Shown: positions 1 to 6,216 of the stretch, piece after piece
Layout: each line of letters begins with the position of its first letter
How positions within the stretch are numbered: the first letter of the stretch is position 1
Assembly (NCBI RefSeq): GCF_001570945.1
Contig: NZ_BCSQ01000032.1
Span: 1-37,451, forward strand
Length of the DNA: 37,451 bases
Direction of reading: 5' to 3'
Source of the DNA: Janibacter anophelis NBRC 107843
GTDB lineage: Bacteria; Actinomycetota; Actinomycetes; Actinomycetales; Dermatophilaceae
Position numbers and translations under genes: made by a program
Notes under the pieces: model-generated
What the model was told of the DNA's origin: nothing
Seen by the model: the letters and a program-made list of their open reading frames with translations, nothing else
Database searches by the model: none

Positions 1-1
1 G

Positions 2-49
2 AGCCGCTACGAGGTCGAGGTCTCGCGGCTCGTCCGGGATCGGCGGTGA
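2..49 (+). CDS. C-terminal end of an upstream gene (partial)
   Basis: An open frame enters from the left edge, reads SRYEVEVSRLVRDRR and stops at TGA 47-49. The charged tail looks like a real C-terminus and fits the gap before the next promoter. Too little is visible to name a family, and it could be a chance frame. Confidence 0.35.
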   Translation, partial: SRYEVEVSRLVRDRR

Positions 50-76
50 CGCCGACCCTGTGGGCCGAGTACGGCG

Positions 77-82
77 TACCTT
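77..82 (+). promoter_or_regulatory. -10 box (TACCTT) of a leaderless antitoxin gene
   Basis: TACCTT is followed by exactly six bases and then the ATG at 89. This is the spacing expected if transcription starts at the start codon. The same layout recurs at many genes in this window. No Shine-Dalgarno sequence is seen. Confidence 0.5.
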
Positions 83-88
83 GGGTGT

Positions 89-298
89 ATGGGGCGCGTC
101 AACATCGACGTCAACGACGAACTGATCAGCCAAGCCATGCACCGCTCCGGCCGGTCGACCCCCGACGAGGCGGTCGACTACGCCCTGCGACGTCTCGTCG
201 GTTCGAGGTTGACCCGCGAGCAGATGCTCGCCATGGAGGGCACTGGCTGGGACGGGGATCTGGACCAGTTGCGCGAGGACTCGGTCACGTCGCTCTGA
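89..298 (+). CDS. VapB-type antitoxin, toxin gene missing
   Basis: A 69-residue protein. The N-terminus (MGRVNIDVNDELISQAM) has the beta-strand/helix of the DUF2191/VapB ribbon fold, and the C-terminus (GTGWDGDLDQLRED) is the acidic toxin-binding tail typical of VapB. In intact pairs this tail is followed within a few bases by vapC, a PIN-domain RNase. Here the stop codon instead overlaps the 3' end of the convergent dapA-like gene by 14 bp and no PIN ORF is present, so the antitoxin is an orphan. The ATG at 89 is chosen because a -10 box sits six bases upstream and the fold starts there. VapB proteins neutralise VapC and repress their own promoter; whether this one still regulates anything is unknown. 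Confidence 0.75.
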   Translation: MGRVNIDVNDELISQAMHRSGRSTPDEAVDYALRRLVGSRLTREQMLAMEGTGWDGDLDQLREDSVTSL

Positions 299-1226
299 CC
301 AGGGTCGACGCGTCGGTCCGGGTCGACGCCCTGCGGCTCATGGACGACGTGGCACCGACCCTCACGGATGGGGTGCCAGCGGCCACCAAGGGCAGGCGCA
401 CGGAGGGATCAGCGATGATGCCTGCATCGGCGAGCGAGGCCTTCGCGGTGCATGCAGCCGGCCCGGGACGCATCAGTGCCCTCGTCATGGGCGAAAGTTC
501 TCGGTTGACGGTCCGCGCGTCCTCAAGGTCCTGGGCGCTCATGGCGTTGACCAGCGCGGCCACACGGTCCGGCCACACGTTGGCGGTGACGCTGACGACA
601 CCGATGGCTCCGGCCGCCAGGTAGGGCAGGTTGAGCTCGTCGATCCCGCAGTAGTACTCCAGCGAACACTCCGCCATGACCTCCATGGCCTCGAAGAGAT
701 CTCCCTTCGCGTCCTTGACTGCGATGATCCGCGGGTGTTCGGCCAGCCGCGTCAGTGTGTCCGGAGTCAAGGCGGTGCCTGTCCGCGCGGGCACGTCATA
801 GAGCATCACCGGCAGGTCCGTGGAGTCGGCAACAGCGCAGCAGTGGGCGATGATGCCGGCCTGCTGGGGCCGGGAGTAGTAGGGCGTGACGACCAGCAGC
901 CCATCCGCGCCTGCCTCCGCTGCCACGAGAGCGCCTCGGACCGACGTGGCGGTGTCGTTGGTGCCGACACCCGCGATCACCCGGGCTGCCCCCTTCACTC
1001 GGGTCGTCACCCGATGCACAAGATCCCCCATCTCGTCGAGACTCAAGGTGGGCGCCTCGCCCGTCGTGCCGGCCACGACGATGCCGTCGCAACCGCCTGC
1101 CAGGAGGTGGTCGACGAGGGCATCGACGTCTGGTCCGCTCACCGCTCCCTCGGATGACATCGGCGTGACCATGGCGACGAGGGTGCGACCGAGGACTGGT
1201 CGAGGATGGGGCCCGGGTGACGTCAT
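285..1226 (-). CDS. dapA: 4-hydroxy-tetrahydrodipicolinate synthase family protein (DapA-like)
   Basis: A class I aldolase of about 313 residues. The (beta/alpha)8 fold is recognisable, and the DHDPS pattern is complete at spacing identical to E. coli DapA with an offset of 10: GTTGE with Thr54/Thr55, YYSRP with Tyr117, LYDVPARTG with Tyr143 and Arg148, and the Schiff-base lysine in IIAVKDAKGD at Lys171. True DapA condenses pyruvate with aspartate semialdehyde in lysine and diaminopimelate synthesis. The ATG at 1226 is preferred over the upstream ATG at 1268 because homology begins about there. The C-terminus runs about 25 residues past the usual end. It stands beside a divergent LysR regulator rather than with dapB or a ribonuclease J gene, so it may be a paralogue acting on another 2-keto acid, such as an N-acetylneuraminate-lyase or KDG-aldolase type enzyme. 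Confidence 0.85.
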   Translation of the reverse strand: MTSPGPHPRPVLGRTLVAMVTPMSSEGAVSGPDVDALVDHLLAGGCDGIVVAGTTGEAPTLSLDEMGDLVHRVTTRVKGAARVIAGVGTNDTATSVRGALVAAEAGADGLLVVTPYYSRPQQAGIIAHCCAVADSTDLPVMLYDVPARTGTALTPDTLTRLAEHPRIIAVKDAKGDLFEAMEVMAECSLEYYCGIDELNLPYLAAGAIGVVSVTANVWPDRVAALVNAMSAQDLEDARTVNRELSPMTRALMRPGPAACTAKASLADAGIIADPSVRLPLVAAGTPSVRVGATSSMSRRASTRTDASTLVRAT

Positions 1227-1299
1227 GGGTCCAACCGTGCCCCTCCAGACCATGTGCGTCCAGCGCATGTTTTTGGACCGTATTCATTAGCATCACTGC
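1227..1299. promoter_or_regulatory. Divergent dapA-like/LysR control region
   Basis: This 73-bp spacer holds TAGCAT (1288-1293), six bases before the LysR ATG, a likely -10 of a leaderless transcript. A T-N11-A box with inner dyad TGCG-N5-CGCA spans 1255-1267, matching the general LysR operator pattern. A second dyad, GTCCA-N11-TGGAC, covers 1258-1278. Their position between the two starts suits autorepression plus control of the dapA-like gene. Operator assignment is inference. Confidence 0.5.
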
Positions 1300-2202
1300 A
1301 TGCTTGACGTTGTCGCGCTCCGTGCACTGCAGCAGGTCCACGCCCGCGGGACGCTGGCCCGTGCGGCCGAGAGTCTCGGTTTCACGCCCTCTGCGGTCTC
1401 CCAGCAGATCAAGCGGTTGGAGCGACAGGTCGGGGTGACGCTCATTGCACCGGCCGGCAGGGGAGTGGTCCTCACTCCAGCTGGACGTGCGCTCGTTGAC
1501 TCCTCCTCGGACGTCTTTGCGACGCTCGAGGCAGCGCGCAACGCTGCTCGGTCGGTGGCGGAGGGTGCGGCCGAAGGGGCGGTGGAGATCGTCGCCTTCT
1601 CGACGGCCATCCGGGGACTGCTCGCTCCTGTCCTGCAGCAACTTCGTCGACAGCACCCGCGGCTGGAGTTGCGGATCGGCGAGGAGGATCCCGCCCGTGC
1701 CCTGCAGCTCGTCGATACGGGCCTCATGGACATCGCCCTCGTCCACGACGCAGACGGGGCGCCACTGCCGATGTCCCGATCGTTGCGCCACACACAGGTC
1801 CACGTCGACGTGGGTGACGTGGCGGTCCCTGCGGCCCACCCACTCGCGGCCAGGGAGTCTCTCTCGAGTGGTGACCTCCGCGACCAGGTCTGGGTGACGA
1901 GCCCACCGGGCACCGTCTGCCATGACTGGTTCAGGCACCTCTTCGCTTGGACAGACATCCCAGAGGTGCGTCACTCCGCTGACGACTTCTCCACGCAGAT
2001 GGCCCTCGTCGCCGAAGGTGATGTCTTCGCCCTCGTGCCCCGCCTGGCCCGACCGCAGCCGCCACCCGGGGTCGTCCTGCGGCCACTCAGCGACCCACCC
2101 AGCCGGGAGGTGCGTGCGGTCTGGCGCTCGAGTTCGGACGCCAGCCCGGGCATCCGTGCCGTGATCGCCGCCGTGACTCCAGCTCAGTCCGCGGCGCCGT
2201 AG
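1300..2202 (+). CDS. LysR-family transcriptional regulator
   Basis: A 300-residue protein with the usual LysR layout. The N-terminal winged helix-turn-helix covers roughly residues 1-60, with the recognition region around GTLARAAESLGFTPSAVSQQIKRLE and the wing in GVVLTPAGRALVD. It is followed by a two-subdomain periplasmic-binding-protein-like effector domain, with VEIVAFSTAIRGLLAPVL opening the first subdomain. Regulators of this type usually control the gene transcribed divergently from their own promoter, here the dapA-like gene, in response to a small metabolite that cannot be read from the sequence. No Shine-Dalgarno is seen; a -10 box six bases upstream suggests a leaderless mRNA. Its 3' end overlaps the convergent DUF2236 gene by 19 bp. 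Confidence 0.9.
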   Translation: MLDVVALRALQQVHARGTLARAAESLGFTPSAVSQQIKRLERQVGVTLIAPAGRGVVLTPAGRALVDSSSDVFATLEAARNAARSVAEGAAEGAVEIVAFSTAIRGLLAPVLQQLRRQHPRLELRIGEEDPARALQLVDTGLMDIALVHDADGAPLPMSRSLRHTQVHVDVGDVAVPAAHPLAARESLSSGDLRDQVWVTSPPGTVCHDWFRHLFAWTDIPEVRHSADDFSTQMALVAEGDVFALVPRLARPQPPPGVVLRPLSDPPSREVRAVWRSSSDASPGIRAVIAAVTPAQSAAP

Positions 2203-3467
2203 TCCGCGAGCCGCCTACGCAGGACTCGGATGGTCACCTGGTCGATGACGCGACCGAGGCGTGGCCTGCCGGCGAGCGCGACGGCGAGGGCCATCCGCCC
2301 GAGGACGAAGGGAGAGGTGACGCCGACCCTGACGCGGTCGGCGGCGGTGATGTGCACGCCCATCGCGGTCGCCCGCTCACGGTCACCGTCGACAAAGGCC
2401 CGGCAGAAGGCGACCTTGCTCCAGCTCCGCTCGAGCGACTCACGTACCCGACTGGACATCGAGTCGTCGAGGGCGAGCGTCGTCTCGATCGTCGACCGCA
2501 CGAGCTGTCCACAGGTGGCGTCGTCGAAGTCATCACGCAGCAATGCGCCTCGGCCATGGAAGACCCGGATGACGTCCGCCGGGGTCGTGGGCAGGAGTTC
2601 TTCGGGAAGCCCGAGAAGGAAGCAGCGGTAGCGCGTGAACTCGACCACCGCGCGCTCCCGGGAGTTGAAGTCCGTGCCGCCGGTGGCCTGCACCTTGCGG
2701 GCCAGGAGGTACACGTTGACCATCCCGGCGGGCATCTGGTCGACCTGCGGGACCGGCATGCCGTGGACGGAGGTGTCCCAGCCCCCTTCGTCGGACAACG
2801 CACCGACCCTGACCAACGAGTGCATGAGGCGCACCACCGCCGCCGCCTCGAAGCCGGCGCCGTTGCGGCGCAACGCCCCAGGCAGTGTCGTCACGGTGAA
2901 GAAGGCGGACGTCTGACGGACCCGGTGCGCCGCCCTGCGGCTCGTGAGCGCCCCGGTGAGGGCCATCGGCAGCGCCGAGTACGTGTTGGTGAAGGTGCCG
3001 AGGAAGACGCCCCGGATGATGTACGGCGTCAGGTAGGCGGCGGGGATCCGGGACTCCCGCGCGCCCTCCTCGACGAGCCCCATGTCAATCCAATTGGGTG
3101 TCGCCTCCATCGAGCGGATCATCGCCACGAGCTCGGCGGGTGCCTCGGGCACCGCATCGAGTCCTTCGCGACAGGCCCGCCGGAGCAACTCGAGCGCCTG
3201 CCGGTGCCCGATCTCGCCCGCACGCACGGCGTAGGCATCGGCCACCGGGTCCGCGAGGAAGGTCGCGGTCCGCATGAGCTCGATGATCGGCTCGTGCGCG
3301 AGCAGGGGAGCGCGGGGAGCGATCCAGCGGGGGAGTGCGGACTCCACCTGCGGATCCGTCGTGAAGCGGTACGGAGTGACGTCCGGGTCGACGGGGGAGT
3401 AGAGGTCGGGGAGCAGGTCCCACTGCTCGCGCATCCGCGCGGTGAGGGCGGGGTGGTGCTCGGCCAT
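2184..3467 (-). CDS. DUF2236 oxygenase-like protein (MpaB/latex-clearing-protein superfamily)
   Basis: A 427-residue, mostly alpha-helical protein with no signal peptide. The core matches the DUF2236 family: a helix with RLMHSLVR, then the conserved GMPVPQVDQ and SRERAVVEFTRYRCFLLGLPEELLP segments. In characterised members (latex-clearing protein Lcp) a histidine in the equivalent of the RLMHSLVR helix is the axial haem ligand, so a b-type haem here is plausible. At this length it resembles the long Lcp-like branch more than the short actinobacterial DUF2236 proteins. The substrate cannot be inferred. The start is the ATG at 3467; the open frame extends about 100 codons further but that part reads as the antisense of the next gene. 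It is divergent from an Imm5-like gene. Confidence 0.75.
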   Translation of the reverse strand: MAEHHPALTARMREQWDLLPDLYSPVDPDVTPYRFTTDPQVESALPRWIAPRAPLLAHEPIIELMRTATFLADPVADAYAVRAGEIGHRQALELLRRACREGLDAVPEAPAELVAMIRSMEATPNWIDMGLVEEGARESRIPAAYLTPYIIRGVFLGTFTNTYSALPMALTGALTSRRAAHRVRQTSAFFTVTTLPGALRRNGAGFEAAAVVRLMHSLVRVGALSDEGGWDTSVHGMPVPQVDQMPAGMVNVYLLARKVQATGGTDFNSRERAVVEFTRYRCFLLGLPEELLPTTPADVIRVFHGRGALLRDDFDDATCGQLVRSTIETTLALDDSMSSRVRESLERSWSKVAFCRAFVDGDRERATAMGVHITAADRVRVGVTSPFVLGRMALAVALAGRPRLGRVIDQVTIRVLRRRLADYGAAD

Positions 3468-3537
3468 GCGCCTAGTGTGGCGGTATGGACGACCCGCGTG
3501 GCCACCGGTGATCCTGCCGTCCATCCGCGATCCGCGG

Positions 3538-4020
3538 ATGATCACGATCCGGCGGGGCGGCACGCTCACCGACGCGGACCACCAGTTGCTCGCGCTGTGG
3601 GCGGCCGAGTGCGCCGACCACGTGCTGCCCCTCTTCGAGGCGGAGCGTCCCGACGACCCCCGGCCACTCGAAGCCGTTGCGGCAGCGCGCTCCTGGGCGC
3701 GCGACGAGATGCCGATGATGACGGCCCGTGCCATCGGTGGCCACGCGATGGGAGCGGCCCGGGACCTCACCGGCGCGGCCAGGTTCGCTGCCTACGCGGC
3801 CGGTCAGGCGGCCTGCGTCGGTCACGTCGCCGAGCACGACCTCGGCGCCGCGGCCTATGCGATCAAGGCGGCGGTCGCAGCGGCGCCACCTGACGAAGGG
3901 GGGTCCGCTCGCCTCGCTGAGTGCGCCTGGCAGCGGGCTCGGCTACCCGAGGCAGTGCGTGACCTCGTCCTCGAGGACCAGTCCAAACGGAATGACATCT
4001 GCTGGTCCGTCTTCGACTGA
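3538..4020 (+). CDS. Imm5-like putative immunity protein
   Basis: About 160 residues, rich in Ala and His, built on the pattern LTDADHQLLALWAAECADHVLPLFE, then a run of small helices with AARDLTGAARFAAYAAGQAACVGHVAEHDLGAAAYAIKA. This is the signature I associate with the Imm5 family of putative immunity proteins in polymorphic-toxin systems. No toxin, Rhs/CDI cassette or secretion marker lies nearby, so it is an orphan, possibly protecting against incoming toxins or reused for something else. The ATG at 3538 is the best internal start; the open frame continues upstream, but that stretch overlaps the divergent gene and its promoter region. The gene carries one of the CGAAGGGGG nonamers (3894), suggesting that it has been in this genome for a long time. 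Confidence 0.6.
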   Translation: MITIRRGGTLTDADHQLLALWAAECADHVLPLFEAERPDDPRPLEAVAAARSWARDEMPMMTARAIGGHAMGAARDLTGAARFAAYAAGQAACVGHVAEHDLGAAAYAIKAAVAAAPPDEGGSARLAECAWQRARLPEAVRDLVLEDQSKRNDICWSVFD

Positions 4021-4069
4021 GTCCTCGTGAGGCGGTGGCTTGGTCACCGCAGGTCGGCATACTGAAGGT

Positions 4070-4291
4070 ATGGGTGCGACGACCATCACGGTGTCCACCG
4101 AGTTGCGCGACCGCCTCGAGACCCAGGCTGCGGCGCACCACCGGACGCTGGAGGAGCACCTCGACGCGCTGTCGCAGGAGGAATCCCGGCGAGATCGGTT
4201 CCGAGCCGTGCGCGCCGCGATGACGCAGACGCCACCGGACGACGAGTACGCCCGCGAAGTGCGCGAGTGGCAGTCCGGCGCCTGGCGTTGA
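4070..4291 (+). CDS. Small antitoxin-like (ribbon-helix-helix) protein
   Basis: A 73-residue protein starting MGATTITVSTELRDRLETQA, which reads as the beta-strand plus first helix of a ribbon-helix-helix DNA-binding domain. An acidic and aromatic C-terminus (DDEYAREVREWQSGAWR) resembles the toxin-binding tails of small antitoxins. CATACT at 4058-4063 lies six bases before the ATG, and GAAGGT immediately precedes the start, so it could be leaderless or use a very close Shine-Dalgarno. No VapC, MazF or RelE-like ORF follows in the 97 bp before the next gene. Function is inferred from fold only. Confidence 0.6.
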   Translation: MGATTITVSTELRDRLETQAAAHHRTLEEHLDALSQEESRRDRFRAVRAAMTQTPPDDEYAREVREWQSGAWR

Positions 4292-4388
4292 CGACGGCCA
4301 AAGTCGTGGAGTGCGTCCGCGGTCCGGGGAGGGAACAGACACAGGGTCGGTGTCCGAGTACCGTGGTGATCGGAAGGATGTGATCCAG

Positions 4389-4625
4389 ATGACATTCGAG
4401 ACGCATGACTTCGGCTCCGACGTCGAGACCCGACTGAGCGAGGTGGCGCGCAATCACGGTCGCACGATGGAGGCCGAGGCCGCCATCATCCTCACCGCGA
4501 TCACCCAGGGGCACGCGCAGGAGCCTGATGCCGTGATGAGCCTCTACGCGTCCGCGCGTCGGGTCGTGTCCAAGGAGGCGCTGGCCCCGCCGACGCAGGT
4601 CGACTTCTGTCCTGACCGGTACTGA
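4389..4625 (+). CDS. FitA/Arc-like ribbon-helix-helix protein, orphan antitoxin
   Basis: A 78-residue protein. The segment VETRLSEVARNHGRTMEAEAAIILTAI matches the FitA/Arc antitoxin pattern in which a short strand is followed by a helix with an NGRSMEEEAR-like turn. The ATG at 4389 is chosen because GGAAGG at 4373-4378 precedes it at a usable distance and homology starts right there; the open frame upstream is non-coding in appearance. As with the two other small antitoxins in this region, the partner toxin is not present downstream. The next recognisable gene is a 2H phosphoesterase. Confidence 0.6.
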   Translation: MTFETHDFGSDVETRLSEVARNHGRTMEAEAAIILTAITQGHAQEPDAVMSLYASARRVVSKEALAPPTQVDFCPDRY

Positions 4626-4683
4626 TCTCGCGCTCTTGTACGACACCCCATGGCGCCTTACGTTGATGTAAGGAGGTAGGGAG

Positions 4684-4746
4684 ATGTCTGTCGGGACGCA
4701 GTTCCCACGGCTGGCGCTCCGAGTCGAACCATGCCGCCATGGCTAG
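4684..4746 (+). CDS. 20-codon leader ORF overlapping the 2H phosphoesterase start
   Basis: ATG 4684 is preceded by a very strong Shine-Dalgarno (AAGGAGG at 4670-4676) and encodes MSVGTQFPRLALRVEPCRHG before TAG 4744-4746. The stop lies three bases past the ATG of the next gene (4739-4741). That gene has no ribosome-binding site of its own, so translation is probably coupled through this short ORF. The peptide itself may have no function. Confidence 0.45.
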   Translation: MSVGTQFPRLALRVEPCRHG

Positions 4747-5260
4747 CAGTCGCAGTGCTCTGGTCGTCCTGGTCGGGGAGGCCGAGCCCGCAGTAGGCGA
4801 GTTGCGGCATGAACTCGATCCTGTCGCACAGCTCGGCGTTCCCGCTCACGTAACCGTCCTCTTCCCGTTCACGCCGTCCGAAGAGATCACCCACGACGTC
4901 CTGCTCAGGCTCGCCACCTTGTTTCGAACCGTGCCGACCTTTCAGCACTCGTTCGTGCGTACCGAGTGGTTCGGCAACGACGTGCTGTGGCTCGCTTCGG
5001 ACGCGGAGGCCGCCTTCAGATCCCTGACCGGAATGGTTGCCGACGCCTTCCCGAACCACCCGCCCTACGAGGGGCAATTCGACGATGTCGTCCCGCACCT
5101 GACGATTGCTGATCGCGGGCGAATGGATGCGATGCGAGCTGCAGAGCGAAAGGTGCAGCCTCATCTGCCCATCCACGCGATCACGCGGGCGGTCACCCTG
5201 TTGGTGGAACAACCCTCGGGTCGGTGGGAGACCGCTGAATCCTTTGCTCTCGCCGACTGA
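4739..5260 (+). CDS. 2H phosphoesterase (LigT / 2'-5' RNA ligase family)
   Basis: A 173-residue protein with both hallmark HxT motifs: HVTVLFPF at residues 37-44 and HLTIAD at 120-125, set about 80 residues apart as in 2H phosphoesterases. These enzymes open 2',3'-cyclic nucleotides or cyclic phosphates, or ligate or cleave 2'-5' RNA linkages, in the cytoplasm; the exact substrate varies and cannot be deduced. Base composition is less GC-biased than in the core genes of the window. It follows the short leader ORF with which its start overlaps. Neighbouring genes are orphan antitoxins on one side and a GNAT acetyltransferase on the other, consistent with an accessory region. Confidence 0.8.
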   Translation: MASSRSALVVLVGEAEPAVGELRHELDPVAQLGVPAHVTVLFPFTPSEEITHDVLLRLATLFRTVPTFQHSFVRTEWFGNDVLWLASDAEAAFRSLTGMVADAFPNHPPYEGQFDDVVPHLTIADRGRMDAMRAAERKVQPHLPIHAITRAVTLLVEQPSGRWETAESFALAD

Positions 5261-5510
5261 TCGCTCAACCTGTGAACGACTCCGGTTCTCGTCCTGATGG
5301 CCGCAAGATCCCGCCGCAGACACCGGCTCCTCGTCTCCAGAAGGGAGCACTTGCATCTACTGCTACGCCCGCTAGTTAGCTGGCGAAGCGTCATGTAGAT
5401 GAGCGACGAGTCGAGGGCCGTCCGCGATGGGGCGAGGCTTCTCAAATGGCTGGGGCGAGTGGGGAGTGGAGCGCCCGCATCTGGACAAGCGAATGCGCGT
5501 ATCCGTGTGG
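5261..5510. other. 250-bp spacer without a convincing gene
   Basis: It lies between the convergent 2H phosphoesterase and GNAT genes. No ORF with plausible codon use, no tRNA-like cloverleaf and no strong hairpin were seen. Composition is lower in GC than in the core regions. Confidence 0.5.
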
Positions 5511-6083
5511 CTAGTCGGTATCCGGATGCGTGAATGCGCGGCAAGGAGTGCCATCAAAGTCTTCTTGCCCCGCCTCGTCGAAGCCGACCTTCTCCAGCAC
5601 TCTGGCGCTCGCGTCGTTACCAACGGCGACGATGGCTCGGAGCGGAACGGCAATTGTGTGCGACAAGTGCCAGCCCACGAGGGCTTCGGCGATTTCAGTG
5701 GCAAGCCCGAGTCCCCAACGGCTTCGGCGGATGAGGTAGCTCATTCCACGGATCTCGGGCGTTCCACCGAAGCCTGCCCTACCCACCAATTGGCCATCGA
5801 GGTCCGCCAGGCGCCACTTGGTCCACCCCCGGGCGGCATGCTCGGCCATGTACTGATCGACCAGTAGTTCAACCTCCCGGCGCGATTCAGGACGTCCATG
5901 GCGGACGAATTCCATCGTCTCTGGATCGGAGTGCACCTCGTGCAACGACTGAACGTCGTCGACTAGCCATGAGGTCAGGATCAATCTCGGCGTCCTCAGG
6001 ACGACTTCGCGCTGGACATCGATCGCGCTGGTCTCATTCCCCACAATGCCATAATTGCAGGACGTGAGCCTGTGATCGCGCAT
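5511..6083 (-). CDS. GNAT-family N-acetyltransferase (RimJ/RimL-like)
   Basis: About 190 residues. LRTPRLILTSWLVDDVQSLHEVHSDPETMEFV is the classic opening of the RimJ-like GNAT subgroup. GRAGFGGTPEIRGMSYLIRRSRWGLGLATEIAEALV contains the acetyl-CoA-binding loop and following helix, and VAVGNDASARVLEKVGF is the conserved N-x-x-S-x-x-V-L-E-K-x-G-F motif. Such enzymes acetylate protein N-termini, small amines or antibiotics. The ATG at 6083 gives a 15-residue extension before the fold; a GTG at 6044 is the alternative. Neither has a good Shine-Dalgarno. It lies just outside the 3' end of recombinase module 1 and is a plausible cargo gene. Confidence 0.85.
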   Translation of the reverse strand: MRDHRLTSCNYGIVGNETSAIDVQREVVLRTPRLILTSWLVDDVQSLHEVHSDPETMEFVRHGRPESRREVELLVDQYMAEHAARGWTKWRLADLDGQLVGRAGFGGTPEIRGMSYLIRRSRWGLGLATEIAEALVGWHLSHTIAVPLRAIVAVGNDASARVLEKVGFDEAGQEDFDGTPCRAFTHPDTD

Positions 6084-6216
6084 CGTCACGATCCGGCGAG
6101 GCCTAATCGGCGGCCGGCTAGCTCCTCTGTTGCGAGCAGCGGCTCCGACCTGGGGAATTAACTCGCGCGCTCTCAACTGCCCGCGTCGAAGCGCAGCGGA
6201 CGGAGATGCTGAACGA

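Noticed and set aside
3468-3770. A 101-residue N-terminal extension of the DUF2236 protein
   Set aside because: The extension is Ser/Arg/Ala-rich, is antisense to the Imm5-like gene and covers the region where the divergent promoters must lie; the family fold starts after ATG 3467.
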